From NCBI RefSeq assembly GCF_011075055.1, contig NC_058143.1, positions 15,822,930 through 15,886,929 of the forward strand: a stretch of 64,000 nt of DNA, in the 5' to 3' direction. A model generated the notes under the pieces. The model had not been told where the DNA came from. It saw only the letters and a list, made by a program, of their open reading frames with translations, and made no database searches. This document shows positions 25,901 to 37,254 of this stretch, one piece after another; position 1 is the first letter of the stretch; each line of letters starts with the position of its first letter. This DNA is from Mangifera indica (taxonomy: Eukaryota > Streptophyta > Magnoliopsida > Sapindales > Anacardiaceae). Both the position numbers and the translations under genes were made by a program.

Positions 25901-27198
25901 AAGCTTCCAAGTTGGTCCATTTTGAGTGGCAGAAGAAAGAGGCAATAGTAGTGCAATAACTGGTCCAGATGCAAAAACGATATTTGCTACAAATTTCAAA
26001 TGACCAGAACTTAGTAAAAAGGACACCTGAGACATTTTCACTATCAACAATGTTGTTAAAGATAAGCAAGCACTTAAACACCTAACAAGTACACCATCCT
26101 AATTAATAAACTAGGCAGGCTTCCAAATTCGTAGAGCCAAAACCCCTCATGCAAATTTCAAGAAAATCATGATGATACAAAAACAAAATTGCATTCCTAT
26201 TAATTAAGCAAGTTACCGTAGCAGGAGATGTCAACAGTCAACTAGCAGTTTGAAGTACAAAATATATCCAATCAGCCAACAAAATCATCACAGATCATAA
26301 GCCATGCCTAAACAAACTCATCTAGCAACAAACTCATCTAGCCTCTCTTTGCCAGCAAATTACACCACAAGCAAGATACTGCAAATTATCATGACTAAAA
26401 GGATCACCAATAACAATTTAGCACATCACGCTCAAAAACTGGGCTCATTCTGCAACTTAACCAAGTCAACAGAAACGACCACAAGTTTCCTATCTAACAT
26501 GATTACAAGGTTTACTACTTCAGCACTAGTCCAACACATGCCAACTGGTTTTTCAATAACCAAAAAGAAATCTACCATACAGAACTATAAAATGTCAAAT
26601 TCTTGTAGACAATAACAATAAAATAACCATTGTACCAATTGTACCAATTCCCCGACAATAACAATAAAGTAATCAAGTAACCATTCCCCGACAATAACAA
26701 TAAAGTAACAATAAATTTATTGTAGACAATAACAATAAATTCTTGTAGACAATAACAATAAAGTAACCATTCCCCGACAACAACAATAAAGTAACCGTCA
26801 ACAAAATGAGTCCACTAAGAAGATAATCAACAACAAAATGACACACCTAACCATTGTACCAATTGCACAATTAACTGAGCGAAGAAAGAAATCCAATGCA
26901 AGCGTTCCATTCTCCTCTGATCATCCTGAATACCATCTACTCCACGGACCTAATATACTCTAACAATATTAAATTTTTTAAATTAAAAAAAAGAGGAGAC
27001 TTCCTTCTTATTCATAATAAACCAACCATTAATGCTAATACATTGAAAGAAAGATACCTGAGAGACAGAATTATGATCATCATAGTGAGCTAACAAAGGT
27101 TCAGTTAAGCTATCGAAACCAGAAGTGCCCAAATGCTCATGATTTCTCCCATCAACATCTCTGTGATGGAGTCGCCGCCTCAAAGTTATCGAAGTCAT
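22937..27198 (-). CDS. ELMO/CED-12 domain-containing protein
   Basis: Plant ELMO-domain protein, 299 aa. In animals ELMO proteins work with small GTPase exchange or activating factors; plant members are poorly characterised. Coding exons, 5' to 3' on the minus strand: 27198-27058, 26026-25874, 25741-25673, 25145-25030, 24936-24882, 23617-23497, 23308-23166, 23038-22937. All junction phases agree. The ELMO core (about residues 115-270) shows ELWKEMGWQGTDPSTDFR, GGGFISLENLIFFAKNYP, EWEYPFAVAGINISFMLIQ and WLAKRASYMEF. Residues 48-98 carry an additional hydrophobic segment (FVANIVFASGPVIALLLPLS), so the protein may be membrane-associated. The ATG at 27198 is used; the codon just upstream is TTG. 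A 5' UTR intron (donor near 27354, acceptor near 27216) is likely. The intron after exon 6 has a GC donor. Confidence 0.93.
25782..25813 (+). repeat. Poly-T/poly-G homopolymer and (GT)n in ELMO intron 2
   Basis: A run of T is followed by about 16 G and then GTGTGTGTG, between ELMO exons 2 and 3. It sits in an otherwise AT-rich intron. Run length is prone to sequencing or polymerase slippage and should not be trusted to the base. Confidence 0.85.
26640..26810 (+). repeat. Irregular tandem repeat in ELMO intron 1
   Basis: The word GACAATAACAATAAA recurs about five times, separated by variants of GTAACCATTCCCC, giving a 25-35 bp irregular tandem array inside the first coding intron. There is no coding potential. 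Confidence 0.75.
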
Positions 27199-27599
27199 CA
27201 ATTCAATTCAACCTGCAATTTAACAAAATACCCAAATCGATATAAACCCTAAACTGAAATCACGAATCGATTCTCCCAAGTAAGGATTAATCAGTTTAAT
27301 GTGATAAACAAAAAGAAGAAAAGAATTCAAAAAAAAAAAAGGGAACGGACTCACCCAAATAAAATTCGATGAAGAAAATGAAGTTCTGCGTATGAAGATC
27401 TCGTAAACTTTGTTTCTAAGCAAAGTATGACATTTTAGGAACTGTACAGGAAAGGAAAAAGTCTGTTTTTCTTGTTAATTTTTATATTTATTGTAGGCAA
27501 AAATAATTTTTTAAAATTAGTAAAGGTTACCAGATGATCGATAAAGATAGTGCCTCGAATAACCATTTACAGACAGCTAACAAAAAGGTAGGAGACATA

Positions 27600-28115
27600 T
27601 AATCTTCCATCTTGCTAACTCAATCCCTCTCTACCATCAAACCGTCAAAAATTCATCTTCCAAAGCTTCATGTTCCTCATCATCACCATTGTCTTCAATC
27701 ATTTTATTTAACTTGTTCTGGTTTTTTTTTTTTTTTTTGATTTGGTTGGGTATTAACTTGTTCTTATTGATAATAACTTACAGGTGCATTGACCTCACGG
27801 TCAGCTTTATCGGTGAAATGAGAAGACTCTTCCTGAAGGTCAAGATTTAAGTAGCATGATCTCTCATTCCAACTTCTCCAAGTTAATGATGTGGTGGAAT
27901 ATCAGTTTACGTTAATCTTCTTCTTTCTCTGATTTTCCACCAAAGCTTTAAACTTTGTGAAACAAGAAAAGGATTTGGATTTCCTGTTGTGCATAAACAC
28001 CCTATAAAAATCATCAATAAATGGGATATAATACTTTACACCTCCGGAGATGCAACAAGAGCCTCCCATCAAGATGTGTATAATTCAAAACACCCTTTCT
28101 TCTAGTAGTGGATGA
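27600..28115 (-). mobile_element. Decayed Ty1/copia retrotransposon, integrase region
   Basis: Read on the minus strand, about 28110-27920 encodes a broken integrase core: RRKGVLNYTHLD, then in another frame GGVKYYIPFIDDFYR and FTKFKALVENQ. These match the copia pattern of a zinc-binding region, then HxD...G.KYY..FIDDFSR, then a F..FKALVE.Q block. The IDDF aspartate of the catalytic triad is visible. Frames shift and stops occur, so it is a relic. Toward 27638 an acidic tail (EDNGDDEEHEALEDEF) may be the variable segment that follows integrase. No LTRs were recognised. Confidence 0.7.
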
Positions 28116-28199
28116 AAGTAAACTAGGCGAGACAATATTCATAAAAATATAAATTAACATATTTTAAGTCAAGTATCTAAAAATACTTAAATATCAATG

Positions 28200-28320
28200 T
28201 TAGATTAACGAGAAACTCATATATTATCAACAATAGTATTTATTAAAATTTTTAAGAAAAAAAATTTGAGTTTAAATTTCTATCATATTTATAAAACTTT
28301 GATTTATTTAACAGTTACCC
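28200..28320 (+). repeat. Short dispersed repeat, SINE-like, copy 3 (decayed)
   Basis: TTTTTAAG, GAGTTTAAATTTCTATCATA, then TTTATAAAACTTTGATTTAT. Same order as 18300-18460, lying just left of the hAT-type element. Confidence 0.35.
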
Positions 28321-28346
28321 ACTTAATTAAAAAAGAAAAACACCCA

Positions 28347-28354
28347 CTAACTAT
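28347..28354. repeat. Left target-site duplication of the hAT-type element
   Basis: CTAACTAT, identical to 29380-29387 at the other end of the element. Identity of both copies suggests a fairly young insertion. Confidence 0.85.
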
Positions 28355-29379
28355 TAGAGATGACAATTTGAACCCGATTTTAGGGGTTTCGACCCTCCCC
28401 GACCCTAATGGGGAGGGGATTCCCCGATAAAAACGGAGAAAGGGGTGGGGATGGGGATGAAAAAAATCCCCGTAGTCGGGGACGGGGATACATATTTCCC
28501 CGCCCCGCCCCGTCCCTCCCCTCCCCGCCTCGGCCCATCCCTCCCCTCCCCTCCCCTCCCCGCCCCGGCCCATCCCCTCCCCACCCCACCCCACCCCACC
28601 CCACCCCACCCCACCCTTTAAATCTAATATATTAATATAATACTTTCTAAACTATTAAGTTCTATAAATTTTTATATTATGATTTATTAAAACTATAACT
28701 TTAATTTTACTAATTTTTGAATTATCAATTATCAGCTTTTACTAATTTCTGAACTATTAATCTAATATATTAAAAAGACTTCAGAATCTCATTATCATAA
28801 AATGCAAATGCACCAAATTAATTTTATTTCAACTTCAAAACTTAGTTAGTCAATCCACCAGGTTTTATACAAAAAAAAACAAATTATAAACTTGATAAAA
28901 TCAATTGAAGTGAATGAAAAGTGTTAAATTTAATGTTATTATAAAATTACCCTAAATCACATACATGAAGAGCTACTAATGAAGAGATTGATTATTGCAT
29001 ATTGTTAGATTTTATGAAAACTTTGTATTTGAACTAAAATAATAATGAATATTTTGTAGCTCTTGTAGCAAGTGATATTTTGAGAGAATATGATTTATTT
29101 TATTTATTGAAATACATAAAGGAATTAAAATTTATATTTACGGGTATTGGGAGGGGATTTTTCCCCGCAGGGACGGGGCGGGGATGGGGAGGGGATTTTT
29201 CCCCACAGGGACGGGGCGGGGATGGGAAGGGAATTTTTCCCCGTAGGGACGAGGAGGGGATGGGGAGAGAATTTTCCTTCGCGGGGAGGGGACGGGGATT
29301 ATTTTTTATCCCCGTAACGGGGACGGGGCGGGGACGGGGATTGATATCCCCTCCCCGCCCCTCCCCATTGCCATCCCTA
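28355..29379. mobile_element. Non-autonomous hAT-type DNA transposon, GC-rich
   Basis: A 1025-bp element. Its ends are imperfect inverted repeats: TAGAGATGACAAT at the left and the reverse complement of TAGGGATGGCAAT at the right (11 of 13 match). It is flanked by an exact 8-bp direct repeat, CTAACTAT (28347-28354 and 29380-29387), the target-site size of hAT elements. Subterminal regions (28400-28617 and 29150-29370) are extremely GC-rich runs of GGGGA, CCCCG and CCCCA, while the middle 500 bp is AT-rich. No transposase is seen; open frames here are repeat artefacts. Confidence 0.85.
29153..29300 (+). repeat. About 39-bp GC-rich tandem repeat within the hAT-type element
   Basis: About four units of the form GGGGATTTTTCCCC followed by AGGGACGGGGCGGGGATGGG, diverging toward the right. 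It lies in the right subterminal region and creates an artefactual glycine/arginine-rich open frame. Confidence 0.8.
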
Positions 29380-29387
29380 CTAACTAT
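29380..29387. repeat. Right target-site duplication of the hAT-type element
   Basis: CTAACTAT, identical to 28347-28354. It directly abuts the inverted repeat ending ATTGCCATCCCTA. Confidence 0.85.
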
Positions 29388-29403
29388 CCCTTTGTAATTA
29401 GTA

Positions 29404-29500
29404 GTGCTCCTTTGACAATCTTCAATTTGAAACTAATCTCTAGATGGTGTTATATGAAACAAAGCAATCAAATCTAAAACCCATTGATATTTCATACCAT
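29404..29500 (-). mobile_element. Decayed Ty1/copia fragment, protease region
   Basis: On the minus strand this reads MKYQWVLDLIALFHITPSRD, stop, FQIED. The copia protease start reads W.LDSG(C/A)S.H(M/I)..., so the catalytic DSG is mutated to DLI here. It has the same strand as the integrase relic at 27600-28115 and lies on its 5' side, as expected for one element. The intervening DNA is a hAT-type insertion plus about 230 bp of AT-rich sequence. Confidence 0.6.
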
Positions 29501-30197
29501 CTTGTGAATTTAATATTACTAGAACAAAAAATTTTGAATATTATATTTTTAGTTTATGTCAGGGTCTTATTTAAAAGAAAAAAGAAAAAATAATAATTTT
29601 AGGCCAAATCTGCAACTTTCAGTGGAAAAATAATGACAAAAAGTTGCACCAAAATTGCATTCACATATATTCAAAAGTCACAAGTCTACATCCAAAATTT
29701 ACAACATTTAAGGACCCAAAACATCCCTGTACAAAAGATAAACCATGCTCACTCTCAGTTTCTATAAGCAAGGCAAGTGAAAACTATAAGAAAACTTCAC
29801 ACTCCAAGAAATCAATACCAAAAACTCATTCTTGAAGATATCAACCAAAGAAAAAAACAAAGTCAAACCAAATGCATCTCCTACCAAACACTCTGATAGA
29901 TAACATAACTCAACCAAGCCCATCACTGAGGAACAAACCATCAATGTATTTCTTCCTCAAATTGTTTTTGGATTCTCATTGTCACTCTGAATCACCAGAG
30001 CTTGCGCTACAACAGATGCCAGAATTTCATTTCCACTTACATGATTTTCCTTCTCACTGTTGGATATACTCACATTTAAATGTTCAGATTTTTCCTCAGT
30101 CACCTGCCGTCACACTGTTTTCCAGCTTAACAGATTCAACAAAACTTGATTCAATTTGCTTTGCAGAAACCACATCAATTTCTTCTAGCTCTGCTGA

Positions 30198-33100
30198 TCA
30201 TTTCTCTGACTCCAAAGGTTTCGATAACTCAACCTGATTACTTTGTGAAACTTGCTTCAAACCAGTGTGAATATCCTCCAGAGATCTTGCTTCGAGAACA
30301 GGTAAGTCTAAGTTGGTGCCTGCTGAATCTACTTTTTCACCAACAACTGCCTGATCCTCAAGCATGCTGTGTAGGATGACTTCCTCCACATCTACACCTT
30401 CTTCAATTTGCTGAAATGCCAAGACAATATCTTTAATTGATTTTGCTTCAAGAGTTGGTAGCTCTGCATTGGTTGCTGCTGGTATGGAATCATTGGGCAA
30501 TGACTCTGTATTTGAGATATTGGTCTCCTTCGATGTTGGTTCAATATGACCTGACTCACCAACTTCTTTGACACTAAAGTCACCAACACTATCCAGTTCA
30601 GACAGAAACCCTTCATCAATTTCCCTTAATTCATCTGGATTTCCATTGAAGTTTTCCTCATCAATGCAAGGACCATATGATTCTACTGGATTATTTAAGT
30701 GTTCCTCAACCTGATCACGGTCCCCATATACAACTCTATCAAGGACTCCATCTTTCACAAATAAGGTTGAACCAGAGTTAGATGTTAAGGATGAAGAAGT
30801 TTTCAAAGTTTTGTCCTCATGATCATGAACTTCGGGGACATTTGCAATGGTGAGAATGCTTACTTTCTCCCCATCTGGAAATCTACTTCCAGGACTCTTG
30901 AATGTGGTTGAAGAGGCATTGTAAGTCATTGATGATGAATTTTTCAAAATTTTCACCTCATGATCATGATCATGATCAGGAACTTCAGATACATTTGCAT
31001 TGTTGACAGTGTTTACTTCTTCTGTAGACCCTGTCTGAAGGATAGTAGCTTCCTGCATGATGTCAAAGCAATCAGTATTAGTCCTATTAGAGCTATTATG
31101 CATCACTGCTCTCTAGAACTCACAGGGCTACCCATAAAATCATAAAGTCACTTGATCAGAAAAGCATAACAATTTGTTTGACAAATATAAATAAAAAAGA
31201 CATCAAGAAAAGACTATGTAATGTAGATTTCTTAGCAATGACAATGCACCATAAGGTAATAAGCACAACTAGCAAACAAATTATTATCAACGTAACGTGA
31301 CATCAAAAAATTTTGGAAGGACAATGTACTTGATAAATAAAGCAAAAACAGTAACATTACGCACCTGGGTTTCATCATCATCATCATAAGATGGTGATTT
31401 ATCCGAACAAGATAGTTGCTTCCCCAATTCAGATGTAGATATTTCTTCAGAACTAACATCTTCATAACTATACTTGGTGGAAATCACCTTTGCGTCCATA
31501 TCCTGGTGGAGACCAGAATCAATCTTTGACTCAGAAGATGATTGGGATTGATCCTTTTCAAGCTGATGAGTTTCTCCCTTATCTAATAAATGCTCCTGTA
31601 CACAATCAGTCTCTGGAGAATGATGAACTGTTGGAACTTGCTCGGTCAACAGGGTAGACTGCCATTCCACTGGTGTAGACAATGTTAAGTTATTGAAATC
31701 TGTATGCTGGGAACTCAAAGGCACAATATCCAAATCCTCAGAAAGATCTTGGTGGCCATCAATATGGCCAACTTCATCAACACTTAATGGGTACACTTGA
31801 CTTGGTTCCTGCAGAAAATGTCTATCCTTTTCTGTCATGCCTTCCTCTACCAACTTCATGTCTAATGAACTTGACAAATGGACTTCATCCAGTTTAGGTT
31901 GCATAGTTTCTTCCTTATCATTTGTTTTTCCCTCTACAGGCTCAGACTCACTAGTATGCATAATAACATGTTCAAACACCATGGAAGGTTGTTGCCCCTC
32001 TGGAGTAGACAAACTTGAATAGGGATCAGAAACCTGATCACCAGGAGCTGCAGAAGCTGACTTCTGAACCACCTCTTGATGATTCTCAGAATCATGTCTT
32101 GATGAGACAACTTGATCCTTTTCATGGAGAAATTGCTCTCCCCTATACACTGTATACTCCTCTACAGGACTAATGTCTGAAGAGAACAATCTCACAGTGG
32201 CTCCCTTTTGATTATCGGTGTTTGGACTAATACCTGAATAACCAACCGTGTTCAGATCATGCTCACTTGTCTGTGTGAATGCAACTTCCCTTAATGTTGA
32301 TTCATCTTCATCTGCTGCATGACCTTCTGAGGAGGCTGTATCCACCTCTTCAAAATCATCAGTAGTATCCTTCTTGCCGTCCTCAATGTGTAGTTCAGAT
32401 TTATTTGCATACCCAAGCATTCTAGTCATTTCCAGTTGTGTATCAGATGAAATGAAAGCAAATGAGTGGAATTTCTCCATTTTTTGGGGGACTGGATCAA
32501 ATACAGGGTCCCTCTGTTCCAGAACCCCTTTCATTAATTGAAATTCCGGCTCCTCGAGAGAAGTACCAGTTGAAACACCCGATTCTTCAACATGGTTGGC
32601 TCTGGGCTCCAACCTCATCAATTCTCCCTCTCTCATTTCAGAAATTTTATCATATACTTCTGACAATGATGAGAAGCTTGACCCACCGCTGTAATCCTCT
32701 TCACCTGGTTCTGTTTTCAGATGAATCTCATTTGCACCAAGTTCCTTAGGAGTAGACATTTCTTCTGTTCCAGACAAACTCTCATTTGTATTAGATTCCT
32801 CAGGAGTAATCATCCCTTCAGCTCCAGAAACACTGCATTCCTTTACATGGTGATTCTCCATACCCCCTAAAGTAATTTCAACTTTATTGCGGTAAACATC
32901 CCTATTTGTAGCTTGTTCAATATCTACAGCATCAACATCTTCAGAGGATTGGCTTCCAAATTCAACATGATCAGTGGCACGGTCCATGTTAGAAAAAGAT
33001 TTTGTCTCCCAAGAAACATTTTGTTTGTTCATCTTTGTGTCCCCATCCACCACCGAACTTACTGACTCAGTATCAGGAACTGAACTTACTTTTGAATCAC

Positions 33101-34892
33101 TAAATATGGTATAGCTCATTCCTTCTGAAGTAAACTGTTCTGGTACTTGTTCATGGAACTGCCTGTCTTCTTCATCAATAGCTGAACTCAATGATTCAGT
33201 AGCCAGAACAGAACTAATCTTTGACTCACTAACTTCCCTTAATTGACTCTGGAATGTAAAATAGCTTGTTCCTTCCTCTGAAGACAACCGTTCCGGTACA
33301 AAATATGGTCTCCATCTGAAGGCTTGCCTCTCCTGCTTGGATCCCCCCAAAACAGATGCTCCTATGCTGAAGGTTTCATTCCTTCTGTAAACTCGTTCCT
33401 TTGGTTGAACAGCTGTGAACTCTTGTCGAAAAATGTCTCCTCTGAGGTCAGGTTTTTCTTCATTTGGGTCATAAGGCAGATTAAACGGAATTTGTCTTGG
33501 CAATAAAATGGAAGGTGCAGAACCAGGAATGTTCATATTGTCATAGAGATCGCAAGGGAGTTCAAATGGATTTCGCCTTGTTGTTGCAATAGCTGGAACA
33601 TTAAAAGGAAGATTATTACTTTCCAAGTTCATCAGATTCTTCTCAGCCATCAATCTCGAGTTTTTATGAGCTCTTCTCCTTGCAATAAGATTCTCTAGAC
33701 GTTGGTTCCTTTCAAGCTCTGAAGTCCCCAAGTCCACGAGATTCTTCTGCTCAAACTCTGTCCACTTAATTGCAGATTTGCTTTCATCCTCAATTTCCTC
33801 CTTTGCTGCTTCTCCTTCTTCATCCTCCTCGTTCTCCTCATCATCATCCTCCTCACATTCTCTTCTGTCATTATCACTTTCCTTAGACTCAACACTTTCA
33901 ATATCACTCTTATGGGACATCAGTGAACCAGTATCTGATTCATTGTTAGAGATATGGACAGGTTGAGGAGCTTCTGAATATAGAAGTGGGTGGAGCTCAT
34001 CAAGCATTGGGAGAATGTCAGCCATTGAAGCATCTGATGAGGAACTTTCTGTACCATTAGACCCTGAATCCAGAGACTCTTCACCATCATCATCATTGCC
34101 GTCACTGTATTCTTCTCCCAACTGTTTCCAGTAAATGCCTGCAGCAGAACCCGGCTGATCTTCCTTGAATGAATCAATCAACTCTGCAGATTTATCATCT
34201 TTGACCTCAAAATTATTACCTAAATCCCCATAATACATACTATCTAGCACCTCCCCACCAACATCATTCAATTTTCCTTCATTCCGTGGTTTCTCCTCGT
34301 GATCTTCCCTCTTTTTCTGAGACTCCACTGCATTGAATTCTCTTTCGACATGCTCAATTACTTGCTTCTCACACTGAATTTCCCTCAAATTCTCATCAAT
34401 CAATGGCATACAATCAACCAAACCACCATCTTCCTGAACCTCACCTACTTTATCCTCCACCAAAATTGCCTCATCAAGAGAATTTTCAGCCACAGTCCTT
34501 CCCTTTCCTATATATTTCTCCACCATTGAAATACTTCCGTTCACATCTCCCAGAACAACAGTACTCTCTTCTACAACCCCAGTTTTAAAAGAAGCAACCT
34601 CATCGGTGCTAACTTTCTCTTCCTTCTCTTCCTTCTCAATTTCTGGTATGTTCGGTTTTCCAAAACTCAAAAGGGTACCAAGCAACATCGCAGTACAAAT
34701 CAAAACAGGAGATGCAGAAACCAAAAGGGAAAAGATAAAAGGAGATGATCTATACAAAAGTATCAAAAAACACACAAAACCCACAAGGAATGGATGGTTA
34801 CAAACTGATCTATACCAACGTATTGAAAAAGCCATAATTTTCCTGATTTGAACCCTAATTCTCATTGCATCAACTCCCATTTCACTCTCCAT
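30198..34892 (-). CDS. Large acidic two-pass membrane protein, function unknown (At5g17910-like)
   Basis: Two coding exons, 34892-31365 and 31052-30198, joined in frame through one GT-AG intron; about 1460 aa. The N-terminus (residues about 25-80) has two hydrophobic segments separated by YRSSPF, then a very acidic, Ser/Glu-rich, probably disordered region with an Asp/Glu run near residues 345-365. A basic block ARRRAHKNSR (about residue 405) is followed by two related motifs, NPFELPCDLYDN and IPFNLPYDPNEEKPDL (about 440-485), characteristic of a plant-only uncharacterised family (from memory, Arabidopsis At5g17910 and relatives). The C-terminal exon has two pairs of internal repeats. ATG 34892 is the first ATG after a likely acceptor (TTGAAACAG) near 34919; ATG 34880 (MGVDAM) is an alternative. 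Function and location are unknown; the hydrophobic hairpin suggests a membrane anchor with a large cytosolic or luminal tail. Confidence 0.88.
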
Positions 34893-34999
34893 ATCATCAG
34901 AACAGCAAAAATACAGTCTCTGTTTCAATAAAATAAATACAATCCATCAAAAACAAATCTTCATCCAGTAGATCCATTGACAGCCAAATTCAAAGAAAA

Positions 35000-37254
35000 A
35001 TATTAATAAATTAATCATAAAACTTAACAATAAACCCACCTAAAAAAATGCAATCAAATGAAATTCCAAGCAATCAGAGGACGATCAACTCAACAGCTGA
35101 AACGAAAAAAATGAAAAGTTTGACATTGGTTGGCCTTCAAGTGGGAATTTTTCCAGTGAGAGAGAATAAAAAATATTCAAGAAATGAATTAGAAAAGAAA
35201 AATGGATATGAGCCGATTAGTTTAAAGGCAGCAATGAGTGAACAGTAGAAAGGTTTTGTTAGGAAAAGAAAAGACGAGATTGAAAAGAGACAAAAGTGAA
35301 AGGAATCTTGTTTCCTTTATGGTAAGCTTTATGGGGTTGAGCAAGAAAAGTATCGCTATGGAGAGCTGTGTTTTGAATAATCTGTGTATGGGGCGCACAT
35401 CGGACAGGAGATAGATTAACGAAGAACAAAAGTTCATGGTTTGTTTGGCTTCTCACTCATCATGCACCATGCAATAATAGATTTATTTGAAATTATTTAA
35501 AACCTGACCGTTTCCTAGTTGAAATTGAGAGTCAGTTTATAATCCAAATTATTTAATATATAAATATTGATTTATTTGATATTTGCTCAAATTCAATAAA
35601 CTTGTTAAATAAAAAAAACTATTTAAAACTAATATATTCGAAATTATATTTTATACATTTTATATGTTTTATGTTTAACACACAAAAACAATAGATATTA
35701 ATTAAAATAAGAATAAATTTTTTTGTTTAAATTTTTTTAGACAAACTTACGGTAATTTTATTTTTTTAAACAAAATTTATTTTATTTTCAATAATGCCCT
35801 TCTTACTAATTATGTTACTCTCTTAGTTAATTACATCAAAATATTTTTTTTCCGATAATCTATAAGCATTCTATGTTTATTAGGTTATAATTTAAATATT
35901 CAAAAACTTATTCGAAATGATCAATTTTTGTTGTAATACAGATCGAAATGAAAAGATTAATATAAGTGTTAAGAAGTATATAAATACGATAAATTTATAT
36001 AAATTTTATATTTTTATACCAAATTTTGATTATTATTATTCTAATATTAAGTATTTGCTAAATTGATTTTAAAAATTTTTCCACTAAGTTTGATTGAATA
36101 TTAATTAGGAAATAGAAACAGCTCAATATAATAATCTAACTATATTAAAATTAATATGATATTAATTAAAATTATAACAATGGGACTTTAAATTTGTCAT
36201 GTCATTGCAAATTTATTTTTTGAATAATATAAAATAAATAATATTATACGAATTCATTTTAAATATATAAGTACGTATACACTTATATGTGTCATCATAT
36301 AAGTAAATATTATTTTGTTATTGATTCAAAGTCAATCAATCATATAAGGACATACATAAAATATAAACGTATTTATATATTCAAAATAAATATACATAAT
36401 TTTATTAACATAGAATTAGATGAAACGATTACTTTTGCTGAATGAAGGGAAGTCGATTTTATTTCTCTAGTTTTCTTTCTTCACTAGTTGGCATTTGTAC
36501 AAACAACCTATCACATTATTTTGTTGTTTTTAAAAATTCAAAATCTCATTTATATGTTGATAATTTTAATAAAATCTCTTAATTTTAAAAATAAAATTAT
36601 CATTTAATTAATAATTTTAAAAATAAAAAAATTACTTATTTTGTTCATGTTAGAATAAAAAATAATTTAATTTAAATTTAACTTAAATTTATTAAATTAA
36701 AATCTAAAATGGTATGCTATATATATATATCAAAACCAAAACCAAATACAATTTGTTGAGCGTTGAAGATATAATTCTTCTAAAACTTTTAATAATATAT
36801 GTACTTACTAGAAAAAGAGAGCGATAATTAAATGCATACCAAACCAAACCACTCTCCACTTCGGTGTGAGCATGCATTTGATCCCACAATCTATGGTTAG
36901 CACCAAACTAAATTGGCTAGTACCCACACTTAATAATTACCTCCTATCTGCATGAGAAATAAATAAACGAAAAACGTTCTAAAAATAACATATGCAAGAA
37001 AGAAGTCTGAGTGAGACATGGCTATTCTTCTTTTTTATCTTTTGCCAGTTGATAGATCTCTAACAATCGGCTGCAGAAGACCATCTTCTGTGCAACTGAG
37101 ACCTTGTGCAAGGACGCATGTCTCTTGCATCATTACAGAATTAGTTGATCTTTCTAGGAAGAACTAATTGTATAAGATGCAAGAAAGCATGATCAAAATT
37201 TGGAAGAAGAATCATATAAGCCATACGCCATGCTTATATTTCAGGCAAACTCAG
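35000..37254. other. Intergenic DNA, no gene
   Basis: 35000-35460 is the probable leader and promoter of the minus-strand acidic membrane protein gene. 35460-36900 is AT-rich with one short repeat. 36900-37254 is the 3' flank of the SEC14-like gene. No coding region seen. Confidence 0.5.
36235..36420. repeat. AT-rich short repeat, second clear copy
   Basis: ATAAGTACGTATACACTTAT, then GTGTCATCATATAAGTAA, TTGATTCAAAGTCAATCAAT and CATATAAGGACATACA; the arms are inverted relative to each other. Shares its plan with 38480-38670. Confidence 0.4.

Noticed and set aside
27199..27201. Start of the ELMO protein one codon upstream
   Set aside because: That codon is TTG on the minus strand; the first ATG is at 27198.
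28304..28635. Overlapping open frames rich in Gly/Trp/Arg or Pro on both strands
   Set aside because: They come from GC-rich simple repeats at the left end of a hAT-type element; several frames are open at once, which is typical of repeats, not genes.
29080..29397. 105-codon frame with repeated GRGFFPAGTGRGWGGD-like units
   Set aside because: It reads the 39-bp tandem array of the same transposon; there is no start context or conserved domain.
34893..34928. N-terminal extension of the acidic membrane protein (KQRLYFCCSDD)
   Set aside because: The first codon is TTG, not ATG, and a splice acceptor (TTGAAACAG) lies here, so the extension is probably 5' UTR.
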